Origin: Burkholderiales bacterium
GTDB taxonomy: Bacteria; Pseudomonadota; Gammaproteobacteria; Burkholderiales; Eutrophovitaceae
Length of the DNA stretch: 64,000 bases
Assembly (NCBI GenBank): GCA_035560005.1
Contig: DATMAN010000068.1
Coordinates: 1-64,000, forward strand
Reading direction: 5' to 3'
Within the stretch, counting starts at the first letter, position 1; each line of letters begins with the position of its first letter. Both the position numbers and the translations under genes were made by a program. Of the stretch, positions 62,737 through 64,000 are shown one piece after another. The notes under the pieces were generated by a model. It was not told the origin of the DNA and did no database searches. It worked only from the letters and a program-made list of their open reading frames with translations.

Positions 62737-64000
62737 GCGGCGCCAACCTGTACGCGGCAATCGCACAGGCGAATGCCCGGCGCAGCGAGGCAATCGCGCT
62801 GGAAACCGAGGACGGTGCGCAATACCGTTACGGCGACCTCGACGCCTGGTCGGCGCGTTATGCGAACCTGATGGTCGGTCTGGGACTCGCGCCGGGTGAT
62901 CGCGTCGCGGTGCAGACGGAGAAAAGCCACCACGCGCTGTTCTTCTACCTGGCGTGCCTGCGCGCCGGGCTGGTGTATGTACCGCTGAATACCGCCTATC
63001 AGAGGAGCGAGCTGGAATACTTCCTCCAGGATGCCGAACCGCGCCTCGTCGTTGGGCAGATCGGTCGCGAAGGGCAACTGGCCGAGCTGCTGCGCGCAAG
63101 TTCTGCATCGCGACTGCTGACGTTGGACGAGACCGGCACCGGGAGCCTGCGCGAGGCAGCCGAAACGTGCGCGGCGCACTTCGACACGGTCGGGGTCGCG
63201 CCGGATCAGCTCGCGGTCATCATCTACACCTCGGGGACCACCGGACGTCCCAAGGGCGCGATGGTCACCCACCGCAACCTGCTGTCCAACGCCCTGGCTC
63301 TGATCCGCAGTTGGGGATTCACCGATCGCGACGTGCTGCTGCACGCACTGCCGATGTTCCACGTGCACGGCCTGTTTGTCGCCAACCACTGCGCGCTGCT
63401 TTCGGGAGCGAAGATGCTCTGGCGGCGGAAATTCGACCCGCGTGCCGCGTTGCGCGACCTGCCGCGCGCCACGGTGTTCATGGGAGTCCCGACTTACTAC
63501 ACGCGGCTGCTGGCCGAGTCCGAGTTCGGGCGTGCGCAGTGCTCCGGCATGCGTCTGTTCATCTCCGGTTCGGCACCGTTGTTGCCGGACACCTTCGGGC
63601 AATTCGAGGCACGCGCCGGTTTGCGGATCCTGGAGCGCTACGGCATGTCGGAAGCGGGAATGATCGCGTCCAACCCGCTGAGCGGCGAACGCCGGCCCGG
63701 CACCGTGGGATTCCCCCTTCCGGGTGTGAGCGTGCGCGTCGCCGATGCCGAGGACCGGGTGCTGCCTGTCGGCGCGGCCGGCATGATCCAGGTCAAGGGC
63801 GACAACGTCTTCGCCGGCTACTGGCGTCGACCGGAGGCCACGAGGCAGGAGTTCACGTCGGACGGCTGGTTTCGTACCGGCGATATCGGCAGCTTCGACC
63901 GCGACGGTTATCTGTCGATCGTGGGACGCGCCAAGGATCTCATCATCAGCGGCGGCTACAACGTCTATCCGAGGGAAGTGGAATCGGTGCTGGAGCGCCT
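62733..64000 (+). CDS. Malonyl-CoA synthetase (MatB), 3' end outside window
   Basis: First 422 codons of an open frame cut by the window edge (family about 500 aa). Acyl-CoA synthetase: P-loop IIYTSGTTGRPKGAM (about 163-177), LLHALPMFHVHGLFVANHC, which is the MatB version of motif 2, ERYGMSEAGM, GWFRTGDIG and GRAKDLIISGGYNVYPREVE. MatB joins malonate to CoA with ATP. ATGA overlap with the decarboxylase-like gene shows the two are made together. Confidence 0.88.
   Translation, partial: MSGANLYAAIAQANARRSEAIALETEDGAQYRYGDLDAWSARYANLMVGLGLAPGDRVAVQTEKSHHALFFYLACLRAGLVYVPLNTAYQRSELEYFLQDAEPRLVVGQIGREGQLAELLRASSASRLLTLDETGTGSLREAAETCAAHFDTVGVAPDQLAVIIYTSGTTGRPKGAMVTHRNLLSNALALIRSWGFTDRDVLLHALPMFHVHGLFVANHCALLSGAKMLWRRKFDPRAALRDLPRATVFMGVPTYYTRLLAESEFGRAQCSGMRLFISGSAPLLPDTFGQFEARAGLRILERYGMSEAGMIASNPLSGERRPGTVGFPLPGVSVRVADAEDRVLPVGAAGMIQVKGDNVFAGYWRRPEATRQEFTSDGWFRTGDIGSFDRDGYLSIVGRAKDLIISGGYNVYPREVESVLER

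Overview
The window is a dense (almost no spacer over 200 bp), very GC-rich chromosomal segment from a betaproteobacterium. The evidence is gene order: rpmH-rnpA-yidD-yidC-mnmE, mnmG-rsmG-parA-parB-atpIBEFHAGDC and def-fmt-rsmB-DUF4390-ntrY-ntrX next to LysM-dprA-smg-topA are arrangements typical of that class. No tRNA, rRNA, insertion sequence, CRISPR array or prophage was recognised. No stretch over 300 bases lacks a gene.

Region 1 (1-6.7 kb), accessory carbon metabolism. A minus-strand set (FAD/Fe-S 2-hydroxyacid dehydrogenase, a small three-helix membrane protein, a cupin) diverges from a serine-glyoxylate-type aminotransferase and a DUF2238 membrane protein. A small predicted outer-membrane protein faces them.

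Region 2 (6.7-14.6 kb, minus strand), housekeeping: gap-pgk-pyk, a SugE/Gdx-type exporter, purE-purK-purC (joined by 4-base overlaps) and the tRNA threonylcarbamoyl-AMP synthase.

Region 3 (14.7-22.3 kb), sugar module. A plus-strand sugar ABC transporter (binding protein, two permeases, ATPase) converges with tkt-glk-SemiSWEET. It separates tkt from gap-pgk-pyk.

Region 4 (22.4-34.6 kb): the NtrY/NtrX two-component pair (NtrX with a visibly broken AAA+ domain), DUF4390, rsmB, fmt, def; then, divergently, LysM protein, dprA, smg and topA.

Region 5 (34.7-55.6 kb), replication origin region. gyrB, dnaN and dnaA read leftward. rpmH, rnpA, yidD, yidC, mnmE, a TSUP transporter, mnmG, rsmG, parA, parB and the nine-gene ATP synthase operon read rightward. 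A perfect DnaA box overlaps the apparent -35 of the dnaA promoter, a strong rpmH promoter sits beside it, and two parS-type palindromes lie just before mnmG. A terminator closes the atp operon.

Region 6 (55.7-64 kb): a branched-chain-amino-acid-type (Liv) ABC transporter, an M20 metallopeptidase/amidohydrolase, a fused malonate-decarboxylase beta/gamma-like protein and a malonyl-CoA synthetase (MatB, cut by the window end). Tight spacing suggests one operon. The inferred theme is uptake of a malonyl-containing compound, release of malonate, activation to malonyl-CoA and decarboxylation to acetyl-CoA. This is the most novel-looking system here.
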